A program made the position numbers and the translations under genes. This document shows positions 10,610-22,381 of a DNA stretch of 64,000 nucleotides, in pieces. Every line of letters begins with the position of its first letter. Positions within the stretch are counted from its first letter, which is position 1. A model generated the notes under the pieces. That model had not been told where the DNA came from and did not search any database. It was given only the letters and a program-made list of their open reading frames with translations. Origin of the DNA: Copromyces sp. CBS 386.78 (lineage: Eukaryota; Ascomycota; Sordariomycetes; Sordariales; Sordariaceae). The stretch is from the NCBI GenBank assembly GCA_030685235.1, contig MU839158.1:62001-126000 (forward strand), written 5' to 3'.

Positions 10610-11636
10610 TTTCGTGCCCAGTTTCCCCCCAAAGTTGTTGGCATTGCAGTATATCGCTACTTAATTCTTTGTTTCATGATACTTGGAGGACGCCGATCCA
10701 ACAAATACGAACCGATTCTCTGCAAGAGCGTGGGTGTTGCGAGGACAAAGCCCATCACCACCAGCGGGTAACCAATATCTGAACCACCGAATGCACCAAA
10801 CGTTATCTGGGCGTTGGGTTAGCGTACAAGTTTTCGTCGGTTCGGGGGTCGAGTTTGAGCCTCAACTCACCTCACCCCGTCTTCGTGCCGTTCATCATCC
10901 ACCACGTCAACATTGAACATGCACAACATGCAAGCTTTCATCGGTATTCTGTCCAGCGAGTCGAAGGAAAATTTCGTAGCCTCTCCTGAGGCTCTTCTGT
11001 GCTCAACCAAACCTTTGGGCCCCTATACTCTTGGCGATGATTCCCCTACCGCCGCCGTCATGCCAGTTGGCACGCCAAGGTATCATGCAGCAGGGCTTAC
11101 ATGAGGGGACTTGCAAGGCCACGAGTAAAGCACGCGGAAACAGAGTTCAGATCTTGTTTGCCGTCGCTAACTTCAAGCACGCTTGGATAGCTCCACCTTC
11201 ATTCGCTGCGCGTCAGATGGGGAGCTTGTGTCGTGGCATGAACATCGATGAAGTTCGAATCCAGAAGAACCGGTTTTTATTTATTTATTTATTCTTTGCT
11301 TCGGATTGCTCCATCGGTACTCAGCCGAACTCCCCATCTGGTAGGTAACGCAGCTGTGTGTTCATTTGACTGGATCGTTTGTCGCCGTCGCCGATGGACT
11401 CTGCATCATGTTTCTCAATACGGACGTTCGACATGGAGTTGAGGTCCGTAAGGCTTCGTCTAAACCATTCGGGTGATTTGGCACGAAGAAGACTAATCTC
11501 TTCGTAGAGTGTGGACGCTTCAAAAGGGAATCATAAAAGGGCATCATCACCTTCACTGTCAGCGTGGCATGTCGGAGCTCGGCAATCCACGAGCACCTTG
11601 TTCTTTTGTATCAACTCCCACGCTGGTGTCATCACC
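10607..11636. other. Intergenic region
   Basis: About 1 kb upstream of the membrane-protein gene. A short (TTTA)n run lies at about 11276-11294. No gene or RNA is supported. Confidence 0.4.
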
Positions 11637-14072
11637 ATGTTGGCTCTGAATTCCTTGTCTTATGAACTTTTCCTTTTGGTACTCTACGCTACCTATGCTC
11701 ACGCGTTCGATATCAGCCAGTTTCTATCTGGCCATAGCCATGACACGGAAGAGATGTGGACCGGCTTAGCACCTGCCTGGGTGAGCTCACCAAACGCGAG
11801 AGGCACTGGCGACATCCTCTTCTCATGCCTGACTACATTGGCGGCGTGTGCATATACTGCCGTCCACCCTATTATTCCCCCTGGAGGGGAGAGTACAAGA
11901 AACTTCACAATTATCAAGTATCTCTTGGTCTTGGTGGCGGTTATGGCTCCCGAGGCCGTCGTGGCTTTCGCTGTTCAAGAGTTTTACGATGCCTGGCGAC
12001 TGAAGAAGAAGCTTCAGGGAATTATCAAGAGAACGCCATGCGAGCATCACCAAAAGCCAGATAAAAACCAGCCTCGAGTGTCGGTCCGTAACCCGGAAAA
12101 GGTGTGTCTCCTCTCCCCCATTATGGTCCAAAGGTTCATTGCTTCAACGTGGGATGTATGACTGCTAATATATGGAAAAGAAACTAGAGTGCCCAGCCTC
12201 TCATCTCGATCTGTCAAAAGAGGTTAACATGACATTTTGTTTCTTTGTAGTCATGAGCGGCCTTCAGGTTGACATAAGTGGCATCAAACCATCCCATTAT
12301 GTCCGATATTCCCACCACGCGGACGAGATGCCGTCGATTCTCCCGCTTTCTGTTGACGGGGTCATCGAGCTTGCAGAGCTCGGACATCTTTGCAAGCTCA
12401 TTGTACCACATAGTGTGATTGACGACAAGAGTAAAGGGGCTCTGCTACAGAAGGCTTTGGTTCTGATCCAAGTCCTCTGGATGGCAATACAATGCATTGC
12501 GAGATCGGTGGCCGGGTTCCCAATCTCTCTGCTCGAGCTACACACTTTTGGACACGTCCTGTTCACACTGCTAATGTATGGTTTTTGGTTCTGGGTACGT
12601 ATTTTCCTCATGATGGGCAGTCTTACATGTGGACTACAGATGGAGGAATCTCAAGCTAACGCCAACTCATTCACTGTCTCACTTAGAAACCTCTCGACAT
12701 CAAACTACCAGAGGTTAAACCAACCGACGGCTTTGAAGATGTGTTGGCTCTGATGCTCCAAGAACAGTACTGCGATTTGCAAAACATCACCACTTAGATC
12801 TGTCCGCCGGAAGAACCACTGACGACCGGAGAGTCTCACAGTTCTCATTCACCGCTTCCCTCGCTGCCGCACAACAATCCGGAATCCACAAGCTCTGAGC
12901 CCGAGATTCCTCCGTCAACATCGCCACTCTCCATAGATATATCAACGCATGATCATTCGATATCCACCGACCTAGAAGACGGCAATTCGGTAGAGAACCG
13001 ATTAACAACGGCGCCTTCAATAGCCGGGAGGCGGAGCATACCTTACCAGGACGACGAGCCTCTATTAACAAGCTGCACAATCAGTAACACGACCGTTTGT
13101 AGGACACTAGAAGTTGGCGACGTTCTCCAATGTGGTTTTGCCCACTATCCCGTCGTGAACAAACGTCCATCATGGCGCGTTCGGCTGAGCGGCGATGAAG
13201 AATGGCCGACGGACATTCCATCAGAATCAGGCCCTGATAATGATTCCCAATGGGCTCTTGACAGCAAAAAACCACCCATCCTCCTCACCAGCCAGGACTT
13301 ACGCCGCGCCAGAAAAGCAGCCAGGTTCATCTACCAGCTCGATGCCAAGGAAGGGCCACCCACCACCAGAAAGGTGCCCTACTCTCGGGCCAGATTTGGT
13401 TCCACGGGACAACACTGTCGGTACCCTAATAAGGGGTACAAGTCGGCCTTTCAGAGTCTGAGGTTCGAGATTCGCATGCTATACCGGTCATGTGCCACCG
13501 CTAGTACCCCTGCCTCTACCACCACCACGGAGCCCAGCGGCGGCTCTGACTCCGATGTTGAAGTCGGACGTCTCCCCATCCACGTTGTGCGCCAGAATCT
13601 CTGTAGGGAGGCGATCCCTTTATTCATGACCAAGTGGGCGGCCTACCTGGACCTGATCTTCCTTGACATCCAAAAGGCCAGCATTGCGTTTGCTGCCCTT
13701 GTCGGCATGCTCCTCGGCGGGCTCCACCTGCTCGCATGGAACTTTACCTTTCCCACACCGATCGAAGGCCTGCTCTGGAAGATATCGGCCGTGTCCATGG
13801 TCGCCGCCATTCCCTACGTCCTGCTGTTCCGGGCCGGAGTGGTCTGGTTCCAACGCTACCAGTACTACCACGGCCGAATGGGCAAGAAGACCTCGCCGTT
13901 TCTGCTGTTCAAATTCCTCAACATCTACGTCTTTCTCTCCGCGATTGTGGGGATCTTGTTCTTTGCTGGCACACGGCTATATCTCATTGTTGAGTCTTTT
14001 ATCAGCATTCGGCACATGTCGTATGGAACCTTTTTCGTTCCACGATGGACCCAAGTCTTTCCGCATGTTTAG
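11637..14072 (+). CDS. Multi-spanning membrane protein of an ascomycete family, interrupted by an in-frame TAG
   Basis: Exons 11637-12101, 12181-12594 and 12687-14072 join in phase through GT-AG introns of 79 and 92 nt. The protein opens with a cleavable-looking signal (ending YATYAHA, then FDISQF) and a transmembrane segment around FTIIKYLLVLVAVMAPEAVVAFA. It continues with TFCFFVVMSGLQVDISG, a GFWFW/KPLDIKLPEV junction, a polar linker, and four hydrophobic segments between about 13660 and 14020. The C-terminus (ESFISIRHMS...VPRWTQVFPHV) looks like a genuine family ending, as far as I recall it. A TAG at 12795-12797 stops the frame after 329 residues, yet the same frame is open from 12798 to the stop at 14070. 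That TAG sits in CACTTAG, identical to the real acceptor at 12680-12686. Either it is an acceptor removing the stop, or the gene is truncated. Function unknown. Confidence 0.65.
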
Positions 14073-15915
14073 GTCTATCTGGCTCTGGCTGCCAGACGGT
14101 TATTGCGAGCCTTTCAATACGGGTGAAAAGATACCGGGAGTGAAGTAGCCTGAGGTTCATTGATCAACGTGATTCAAAGCCTCTGGCGCTGAGTTTCGTT
14201 ATCCCTTGACGGCTACGTCAGACAAACTGGCAGGAACAATTTAGATGGGTGGCTGCAGGCTGAGGTTTGCAAAAGAAGGAGCGTGTAACTACTATGCTGT
14301 TATGGACCTGGAGAACAGGTAAGAATGGTACTCGCAGGCCCAGGGCGTTTCTTTCTGCTGTTGTCCTCCTGGCTATTACTCCTTGCTAATTCTATCCGGC
14401 TCCTTCTTGTTTGTCACTTTCGATTTTGCGACCAGTGAATGTTGCTGTTGCCTCTTCTGCATTTCTTGGTGGCGATGGGGATGCGTTCTTGCCTCCCTCC
14501 TTCCTTCCAACATCCAACCCTGCCTCCTGTCGTCACCCACCGACGTAGTCAGTGTGTAACCTTCCCGTCGTTACCATCAATCGGAATCCTGATCTCGGTC
14601 TTGACTTGGACACCAGCTCCTACTCATTCGTCTCAACCCAATGGAGCCATTGCCAACATTCTTCCCCGTCTTCCAAAGCTCTCAGCCTCCAGGGAAGTCC
14701 GTCACTTCTTCGTAAAATCGTAGTAGTTGAAAGCACCTTACTTTTTTTTTTTCTTATCGGACAAAATATGTCATCCGGAGGACATCATTAGATGTAATTC
14801 CAGTTGGTGATATTGATGGGATGTAGCACCATTAATGACGGACAAGATGGGTTTTTGGATAGATAAGGTAACGAGCGATTCAATTTGGTCAGTATTATAG
14901 GTTTAATTTTTCTTTAGCCACCGATTTTATCATATATCCTGAGTAGCAGGTACATTGACGATTACAAGCACAAGACGGGCTGGCGAGGTCGAAAGAGTTG
15001 CGCTTTCTATACCGGATACACATTACCCTACTCCGGTCATCGCTAGTAGTTTAACAGGAGAGAGAGATCCTCCGTATGTTTGCACTTGCCTAGTGCCGCG
15101 ATTGCTACACCATAAGCCGCAAGGCTCCTGTGAAAGATTGAACATGGATGGCACTGCAAGATGCTAGAGGTAGGGAAGGAGAATGAAACCGCCAGGGAGC
15201 CACCGGAGAGGGACGGGAGTTGCAGATTTGTCAAGTTGAAAGTGAACGGTGTAACCGCCCAGGCAGGATCCAATGTCGGGGATGGCAGAACATTGAAACT
15301 CGAAAGAAGCCCAGCGCTTGCTCAAGACTGGTGCAGGAAACTGAAGTCACCTTGTTCGAGGAAAGGGATGAGTACCAACCTAGGTCAGCGACGCTGTTTC
15401 CAAGAAGGCGGAGGTCAAGGACCACTGGATGTTGAGTTCTGATTTGTCCTGACTGGAATTCTATAAAGCCAGCCATCCCCCTCCCTCAGAGAATTCTCAG
15501 TTTTCTGTTTCTCTTCATCAACATTACCATCTTCCACGATCCGATCACCTGTCCGACACCTAATAGTCGGCGGTTTACGCAATAACCTTAATACTTCGAG
15601 GCGATTACTAGCATCGAAATACATAAGGTACGTACACCTCTATACCCAGCGGGCACCTCTCCCAGCTCCTCGAAATGCTTGTCGAAATTTACAGGCACTG
15701 CTCGAGCAATACGATTAACGACTCCTCTATCAATCTATAGATACATAGATTACTGACTATTTTATAGATTCACAGCGAAACGACGAAATAGTGATATATA
15801 GTGTTACGACACGCAGTCCGAAATCACAATGCAAATAAGAGGTTTTACCAGGTGTTAACAAGCGATTTAACATAGTACCAAGCGGACCGTGTCCTATAAG
15901 TTTGTCCCATTAATT
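14073..15915. other. Intergenic region
   Basis: 1.8 kb with A/T-rich stretches (about 14740-14960 and 15700-15850) and no supported gene or RNA. A T-rich run lies at 14742-14754. Confidence 0.4.
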
Positions 15916-16144
15916 TTTTCCCGGCTTAAGGGATACACCTTAAGCCGGGAAAATGTATCCTTTTTGCCAAGGCCGTCTTTCGACCAATCAGTTAGCAGTT
16001 TTTTTATCCACAGATACTTCTTGGCCACGCAGACATCTGAGTTTGGTTGGTTTTTGCGCGCGCTTGGCGAATCTTTGGAAGGCCACCAAGTACCGGAAGT
16101 AGAGGGGTGGTCTTGGCAAAAAGGATACATTTTCCCGGCTAAAG
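15916..16144. mobile_element. MITE-like element with 29-bp perfect terminal inverted repeats
   Basis: The arms 15943-15971 and 16112-16140 are perfect reverse complements over 29 bp, starting AGCCGGGAAAATG and containing TATCCTTTTTGCC. With one mismatch the match extends to 15939 and 16144, giving an element of about 206 bp. Immediately to the left, 15916-15931 and 15938-15953 form a second perfect 16-bp hairpin (6-base loop) made of the same terminal motif, as if another copy ended or was nested there. There is no coding capacity. I could not define a clean target-site duplication. The right arm ends only 73 bases before the ATG of the SET-MYND gene. Confidence 0.6.
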
Positions 16145-16213
16145 ACTTTGGCTACGAATTGACAGTTCTCTCCCCCATGCTTCTTCACGCCCACTCTCTC
16201 TCAACCCAATTCC

Positions 16214-17752
16214 ATGGAAAGCTGGCTGAAACTATCTGGAGCGGTAGGCTTGGACGGCCTGGAGCTTGCCGATTTTCCGGTCACCGGGCGCGGTGCCAGA
16301 ATATTACGGCGTTTCAAGGAAGGAGAGAGGATTCTCACCATTCCATGTGGCATTCTCTGGACGGTCGAACATGCATACGCGGATCCCCTTCTTGGACCAG
16401 CTCTGCGCTCTGCGCAGCCGCCCTTGTCTGTCGAAGACACCTTGGCTACGTACATTCTCTTTATCCGATCTCGCGAGTCGGGATACGATGGCCAGCGAAG
16501 CCATGTGGCGGCGTTACCTACGAGCTACTCTTCAAGCATCTTCTTTGCGGAGGACGAGTTGGAAGTTTGCGCTGGAACTTCACTGTACACCATCACGAAG
16601 CAGCTGGATCGATCGATCGAAGACGATTACAGGGCATTAGTCGTGCGAGTGTTTGGACAGTATCAAGATCTTTTTCCACTCGACAAATTCACCATCGAAG
16701 ATGTAGGTGTTATACACGTGTGATAGATGTTGCAAATCAACCGCTAACGCTTCTTCCCTTCGTTTTAGTACAAGTGGGCTCTCTGCACCGTGTGGAGTCG
16801 TGCGATGGATTTCGTACTGCCTGATGGAAATTCGATTCGACTTTTGGCGCCTTTCGCGGATATGTTGAACCACTCGTCCGAGGTTAAGCCGTGTCATGTC
16901 TACGATGTCTCGTCTGGAAATCTCTCTGTCCTTGCGGGGAAAGATTACGAAGCCGGAGATCAGGTATGTTCGTCTTGCTCTCTGATGGCAGTTACCAATT
17001 TGTTTACATCGTGACGATTCTTTCAGGCTTTTATCAATTATGGACCTGTTCCGAATAGTCGCCTTTTACGTCTCTATGGCTTTGTCGTGCCCGGTAATCC
17101 CAACGACAGCTATGATCTCGTTCTTGCAACGCACCCTAATGCGCCACTTTTCGAGCAAAAGCATAAGCTCTGGGTATCGGCTGGACTCGATTCGACCTGT
17201 ACCATCTCCCTCACTCTCACCGATCCGCTACCGAAAAACGTCCTTCGATACCTCCGTATTCAGCGATCGGACGAATCGGGTCTGGCTGTCATAGCGCTTC
17301 AGCAAATCGATGCTACAGATGAGAAAATCAGCGATTCGAACGAAGTGGAAGTCCTGCGGTTTTTGGTAGAATCATTTTGTCGTCTTCTAGATGGTTTCGG
17401 AACGCAGCTGGAAAAGCTAGAAGAACAACTCGCGGAGGGTGTCTATTCTTCGGGAGGGAACGCATGGGCTGCGGCGCACGTTAGCTTGGGCGAACAGCGG
17501 GTGTTAAGATTGGCGAGAAAGAGAGCGGAGGAGTTGCTATCGGCAGTGGAGAGCGGAAGTGGCAATGTGAGGGGTTCGCTGTCGGCACTGGCGCGATGCG
17601 CGAATTGCGAAAAGGTTTCTGCGCAGTTGATGTTGTGCGGGAGGTGCAAAGCCGTTACGTATTGCGGGCGGACGTGCCAGGTCGCTCATCACAAAGAGCA
17701 CAAGGCAATATGTCGAGCTATCGCTTCTAAGCGTGGTTCTGGGATGAAATAA
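16214..17752 (+). CDS. SET-domain lysine methyltransferase-like protein with C-terminal MYND zinc finger
   Basis: Exons 16214-16702, 16769-16963 and 17027-17752 give 469 residues. The first intron has a GCTAAC branch site. The N-terminus GLELADFPVTGRGARILRRF is the SET-I entry of the split SET fold seen in Rubisco-LSMT/SETD3-like and SMYD-like enzymes. The core follows across exons 2 and 3: APFADMLNHS (cofactor-site NHS) and AFINYGPVPNSRLLRLYGF. An LSMT-type substrate-binding helical region follows (about residues 250-400). Residues about 422-460 form a MYND finger with the CxxC...CxxC...C...H...C spacing (CANC, CGRC, YCGRTCQ, H, C). The enzyme presumably methylates lysine in non-histone proteins; the target is unknown. 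The MYND finger lies after the SET domain instead of inside it as in animal SMYD proteins. Confidence 0.85.
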
Positions 17753-18773
17753 AGTATTCTTCGACCAATCAAGAAGCAAGCATGCCTTTTCCACCCCACT
17801 CTCCACTTTGGAGAGGCCCGACGCCGCGGCCCATCCCGCACCATGCGAGGATACACAAAGCTGTGGGAGCCGAATGTGATGTTCCTCTGTCTCAGCCTGT
17901 ATGCGCGTGCTGTGGGGGCGGGGCTGTTGGCCTCGTCCCATGCTCAAACAAATCCGGACTAGGTCGTCAGAGCCTCGGCGGCTCCCATCGCAGGCCGGCG
18001 GCTCAAAGCACCCCGCCGACAGCAGGCCGTGAGGATGGGGACACGGGCAAGGCTCTGTTAAACTCCCTCCAGTAATCGATGCCCGACAACTCGATCTCAC
18101 TGTCGCAATTCACGAGAGCACAATGGGCGGGAAATCTACTGGCGATGAGCAGATGCTCTATCTCCCTCGGTGATCACTAAGCCGTCACGTCCCCTCACTC
18201 GTGACGGCGCTCGCGTGACAGGATATGGTCATATAGGAGCACCGATGTCGTCCGGGGTGTATCAGTTTGGGTGGCGGACGCTGGACGACAATGTTCAAAG
18301 TTACTATAGACTTCCTTTCATTTTATTTGCGGAGACCTATATTCTATGAGGTAGAGTAGAGCTCGTAACGAGGGCGTCTGTGGTAGAGACTATAATTTCT
18401 TTGAATACGCGGCTTAGCGTCGAAGATAGGGAGGTGACGGGATGAGGAAGTTGCATGTAGTGAAGTGTGCCTTGTAGAAGAAATGAATATGGATTTATGA
18501 AGAAAACAAAATGGAATAAAAGACAAAAAGGTAGAAAGAAAAGAAGAAGACAAAAGTCTCCTGGCCCGTGCTGTGTGCCTCCACCGCATGCACTCCACTT
18601 CCTTTCCCAGCTTTTCCCCATGTTCAAATAAAATGATACCAGAGTCCATCACCCTCCCGCACCCTTCATCGCATCTTGTTTGTGTCTGTCAACAATCAAG
18701 AAAAAAAGAACCCAAGCAAAAGGGCAACAACAATCAAGCGGCCAAAAAGACATCAAACTAGTTGAAAGTACCC
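17753..18773. other. Intergenic region
   Basis: About 1 kb between the SET-MYND gene and the 5S gene. Reading frames here lack protein-like composition. Confidence 0.4.
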
Positions 18774-18787
18774 AAAAAAATAGAAAA
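18774..18787 (-). terminator. Pol III terminator of the 5S rRNA gene
   Basis: On the minus strand the 5S 3' end is followed by TTTTCTATTTTTTT, two T runs of four and seven that suit Pol III termination. Confidence 0.8.
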
Positions 18788-18905
18788 CATACAACACCTG
18801 GGATTCGCTGGTCGTCACCGACCCAACTACTAGTCAGGCGATTAGTGGCTTATCTATGGGAGAGCGGACGGGATCCCGAGTTTTCCACTATCTATGGCCG
18901 TATGT
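18788..18905 (-). rRNA. 5S ribosomal RNA gene, intact
   Basis: 118 bases on the minus strand beginning ACATACGGCCATAG and ending CAGGTGTTGTATG. The two ends pair (ACATAC with GTATG, plus the flanking stem), as required for helix I. The conserved TCCCGTCCGCTCT segment, the ATAAGCC internal box and the TAGTAGTTGGGTCGGTGACG block are all in place. The gene is single and dispersed, as in Neurospora, not part of the rDNA repeat. Its product joins the large ribosomal subunit. A TATA-like box and a T-run terminator flank it. Confidence 0.95.
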
Positions 18906-18929
18906 ATTTGTTGTAGTTGAAGTTGAATC

Positions 18930-18936
18930 TTTTAAA
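18930..18936 (-). promoter_or_regulatory. TATA-like element upstream of the 5S gene
   Basis: TTTAAAA on the minus strand at positions -31 to -25 relative to the 5S start at 18905. Neurospora 5S genes need a TATA element at about -29, so the position fits. Confidence 0.65.
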
Positions 18937-19545
18937 GTCGGGTTTTTTTTCGTTTGCAATGAAGGCTAAACACCAATTAGCAGCAAATCCCAGTGATAGA
19001 TGACGATAGACACCTTCGTCGTTTCGTAATTATCAAAGAGGTATATAGTGGGCAGATCACTTGCCAGTATTGTATTTATCGTGTTTTCTTGTAACCTTGA
19101 GGTTCACCGAATGCAGAGAGCCTCCGAGCGAGTCAGTCAGTCAGTGTGTCACCGACCATCTTCATCCTAGAGTGTACTGCAACGCCAAGATAACTCGTTG
19201 ATTTATTGGTATTATACTGTAGCAGAATGGGTATTTAAACAAACGTAAGGATCTGTCTCAAACATGGGGATATGATACGTGCGATCGATTTGGACCGTCA
19301 TCCATTCGACACTGCACACTGCACGTCGTTGATAGCAGGTGTTGGATGCGTGTTGAATGGATCGAAGTGGAAACCGCTTGCACGCATGCATCCCACCGAT
19401 TACCATTAGACACTGCCTGCTGGTTTCTGCGAGAGGGAGGAGGATGGGTGAAACAAATGAATGCGAATTCTTGTTCATACAGCCTCTTCACGTCCTTCTC
19501 ACGTCTCACACCTCAACTTCTCACGTGCCGCCTAACCCTCTCACC
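18937..19545. other. Intergenic region between the 5S gene and the 3' end of the phosphatase gene
   Basis: About 600 bases without a supported gene; a short (GTCA)n run lies at about 19131-19144. Confidence 0.4.
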
Positions 19546-22381
19546 TCACCTCACCCCCGCCGGAATCTCTGGCACCTCCGGCACTGAGCTCCCCGTGCCA
19601 CCCGAGCCCCTGCTCCCACTACTCCCCGCGCTGCCCGGGGGTGGCGCAATCGTCGGCGGTCTCGGTCCCTTGTAGCTCAGCGGCGGGATCGTCAATCCAT
19701 ACCCCTCCGTGCGGCCCTCGGGGTTATGCTGGTCGATCTCGATGCGAATGCACACGTCCAGACTACCGTCGCTTCCTGTGCCGTGCTCGGTCGGGTCCGC
19801 GGCCTTGTGCTTAGTACCCGCGTTGACTTCGCCTTTGCCGAGCGCGTAGCGGCCGTCTTTGTGGCCGGGGAAGGTGGCGCCGGGGGTGGAGTGTGGGGGA
19901 GGGGAAGAAGCGTGGAAGCTGTTACCGTTCTGATGGTGGCCTCCGTTGTTGGGCGAGTTCTCGGTGATGACGGCAAAGTTGCGACTGGGCATGGTGACAT
20001 GGTTGTGTTTGGCGGTTTTGGTGCTGTCGCCGGGGTCTTTGTCGAAGATCTTCAGGAGCGTCTCGTCGGTGTCGTGGTCGAGGTGGTGGATCCTATTTCG
20101 GCGCGCCAGCAGGTTGGCGACGGCCGCTGGGGGCGGCTTGTTCACGATGGCGGAGGAGATGACGTTGACGATGTAGCGGTAATCTTCTTCCAGGGGGATG
20201 TTGAGCTTGGGGTTCGAGTAGAATCTTCCTAGCGCTGCCAGATGGACGTCGCCGCCCAGGATGGTAACGCGGACCGAGAACTCGGCGGCGATCTGTTGCA
20301 GCTTGAGGATCAGACCGTTGCGCTCGCGCTTGTGGGTTCTGGCTGTATAATGATCGTCGAGATCGTCTAGCAGATCAACACTTCCGTCGAAGGAGTTGAA
20401 GAAGCTGCCACCGAAGCCCACACGTCTGTTCAACAGCTTCACTGGACCCATCAAGGGGCTGGCAAAGATGTTCTCAAGCCACGTCAAGCGCTGTGGTGTG
20501 TTAGCTCAGCCTTTGGTTAAGGGGTAAAGGGTCACTTACGGGGTAGGCGATTGGGATACCCAAAAGAAGAATCAGGTGCTTGTAAGGCTTCTCAGTTTGT
20601 ATAGCATGGCTAAGCTCCTGCCTTAAGCGGGAGAAGATAGCCTCATATGTCTCAGGGTAGTTGACTTGATGTCTCGTGCGCTATGGGTCGTTAGCACCCG
20701 AAAAGAACATCATGTGTTCCTCCACGGGTAACTCACCTCTGTGCGGGCATCGATACCCAAAAATGATATCCTCGCGCCCAACTTTGTAAACAGATTGTGT
20801 GAATGTTCCGAAACGTAAGGCTGCATAAATGTCAGTAATCAAGCCGATCAGCTGTGCTAACACGGAAGAAAGTAACTTACACCGGGAGAGGGTCCAACAA
20901 TGTAGTTAGATTCTGTCATGGCCGGGTGTACATAAGCCGCAATCATTTGATTTGGGTCAATGCCCTGGCCCGCTTCTTTCTCAGTCTTGGGCATTGTGTC
21001 GGAGGTATATGTTGAGGCTGGAGGGGGCAGATGGTGCTGGAAAAGCATATAGTACTTGTGGGCAATGCCACCTATTCCTCGGAAAACATCGCATCTCATA
21101 AAGTCGTCCACATAAGATCCGAAGCCATCAATAATCTGTGTCGTGTTAGTGTTACCCAGTCCTTCGTAAAGGAGGCGCCAAGTTAGGACATACATCATGA
21201 TCATCCCAGATGTTCAGTTGAGGAATCTGGCCGTTCGCAGCTGCAAATGGCTCTGTCCCAAACCACCGGATATAGTTGTTCAAATAGTAGTCATCACACT
21301 CGGCGCGGAGGCTCTCAGGGAAAGGATAGTGTCTCCGTTTCTTAGGGTTGCTGATGCCGGTCCATGTGTGAAGGGGTCCCGAAACTCGAATTCCGTCGTT
21401 ATAGATCTGGTCGCCGCCACCGATCCTGTAGCTTGTTAGCGCTTGCCGAGTCTTCAGAAAATTCTCAGCTTCTTACATCACATGGAATGGCGCCTCTTGA
21501 TGACGCCTCATGACGTCGTTCCACAAACACGGACCACTCCAGTCCTCCTCATCCGTACCGACGCTGAACCCGTTGCAGGAGTGAAACATGATCCTCATCG
21601 ATTCCGTGATTGCGGGGACGAAGAAGGAATTCACTTTTGGCTTTGTCTTGCTAGCAAAAACAAGGTAATCCGACAGCCAATATTCCCACTTGGTCTCATA
21701 TGGTTCCATCTCCAAGTGCAGATCGAACCTCCAAAACGTGTTGCGCCAATCTGAGTAAAGACAGATTCCCTGGCTTTCACTGACTTTGGGTTCGTTGCTT
21801 CTGTAACCATTGGCAGCGCCATTGCCATTCGCATGACCATTGGCATGACCATTGCCCATGCCGACCGTGGAAGCCTGTCTCAAGAACAAGCTCGGCCTGA
21901 AGGTCTGTTCTCTGCCGCCCCCGCGGGTCACAACCAGGACACTGCCAACCCACTGAGTTCCCTCCATGCGGCGATAGTTGATCAAAGGCCCTACCGCAAT
22001 CTCCTTATCGTTTGGAACACTCTCCGGGGCCAAGGCGTCGGCCATGCTCTTTTCGCCATTGAGAACCTCCCTGGCTTCTGTAGCGCCCAGCACAACGGGC
22101 TTGAACTTTGGATCGCTGGGGGCACGAGCGCCAACCTCCTCGGGCGAGATACGCGACTTGTTGAGGAAATCGGCCAGGTCGTTCACATTGCCTTCCCGCG
22201 CGTCCGCTTCACGAGCTATGGAAGGGTGATGGTGATGGCGGGAGGGTTGATGCGGCTGGGCTCTCTCGGCCTCGTACTTGGCGAAGGCTCGCGACTCTTG
22301 ATGACGCCATTGGGAGCTGGAGGCATGAGGATTGCGGTACTCATCGCCGGGCGCATTGCCCTGCGCTTCGTGAGAGTCCAT
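19546..22381 (-). CDS. PhoD-like metallophosphatase, 853 residues
   Basis: Six exons on the minus strand (22381-21477, 21425-21194, 21135-20881, 20820-20737, 20680-20540, 20490-19546), all joining in phase. Introns are 51-60 nt and intron 1 carries GCTAAC. The PhoD-type alkaline phosphatase/phosphodiesterase domain is marked by SCNGFSVG, GGGDQIYNDG, NIWDDHD, SYVDDF and GGDVHLAALGRFY, which supply the metal-binding Asp/His residues. The N-terminus (His/Gln-rich with NGHANGHANGNG) and the C-terminus (Pro/Gly/Ser-rich) look disordered. No signal peptide is visible, so an intracellular location is likely; fungal members of this branch are large cytosolic proteins of unknown substrate. The start MDSHEAQGN is the first ATG of the frame. 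Family assignment is firm; substrate is not known. Confidence 0.88.

Noticed and set aside
17537..18100. Minus-strand reading frame of 187 codons overlapping the end of the SET-MYND gene
   Set aside because: Overlaps a firm coding exon on the other strand and shows no protein-like blocks of its own.
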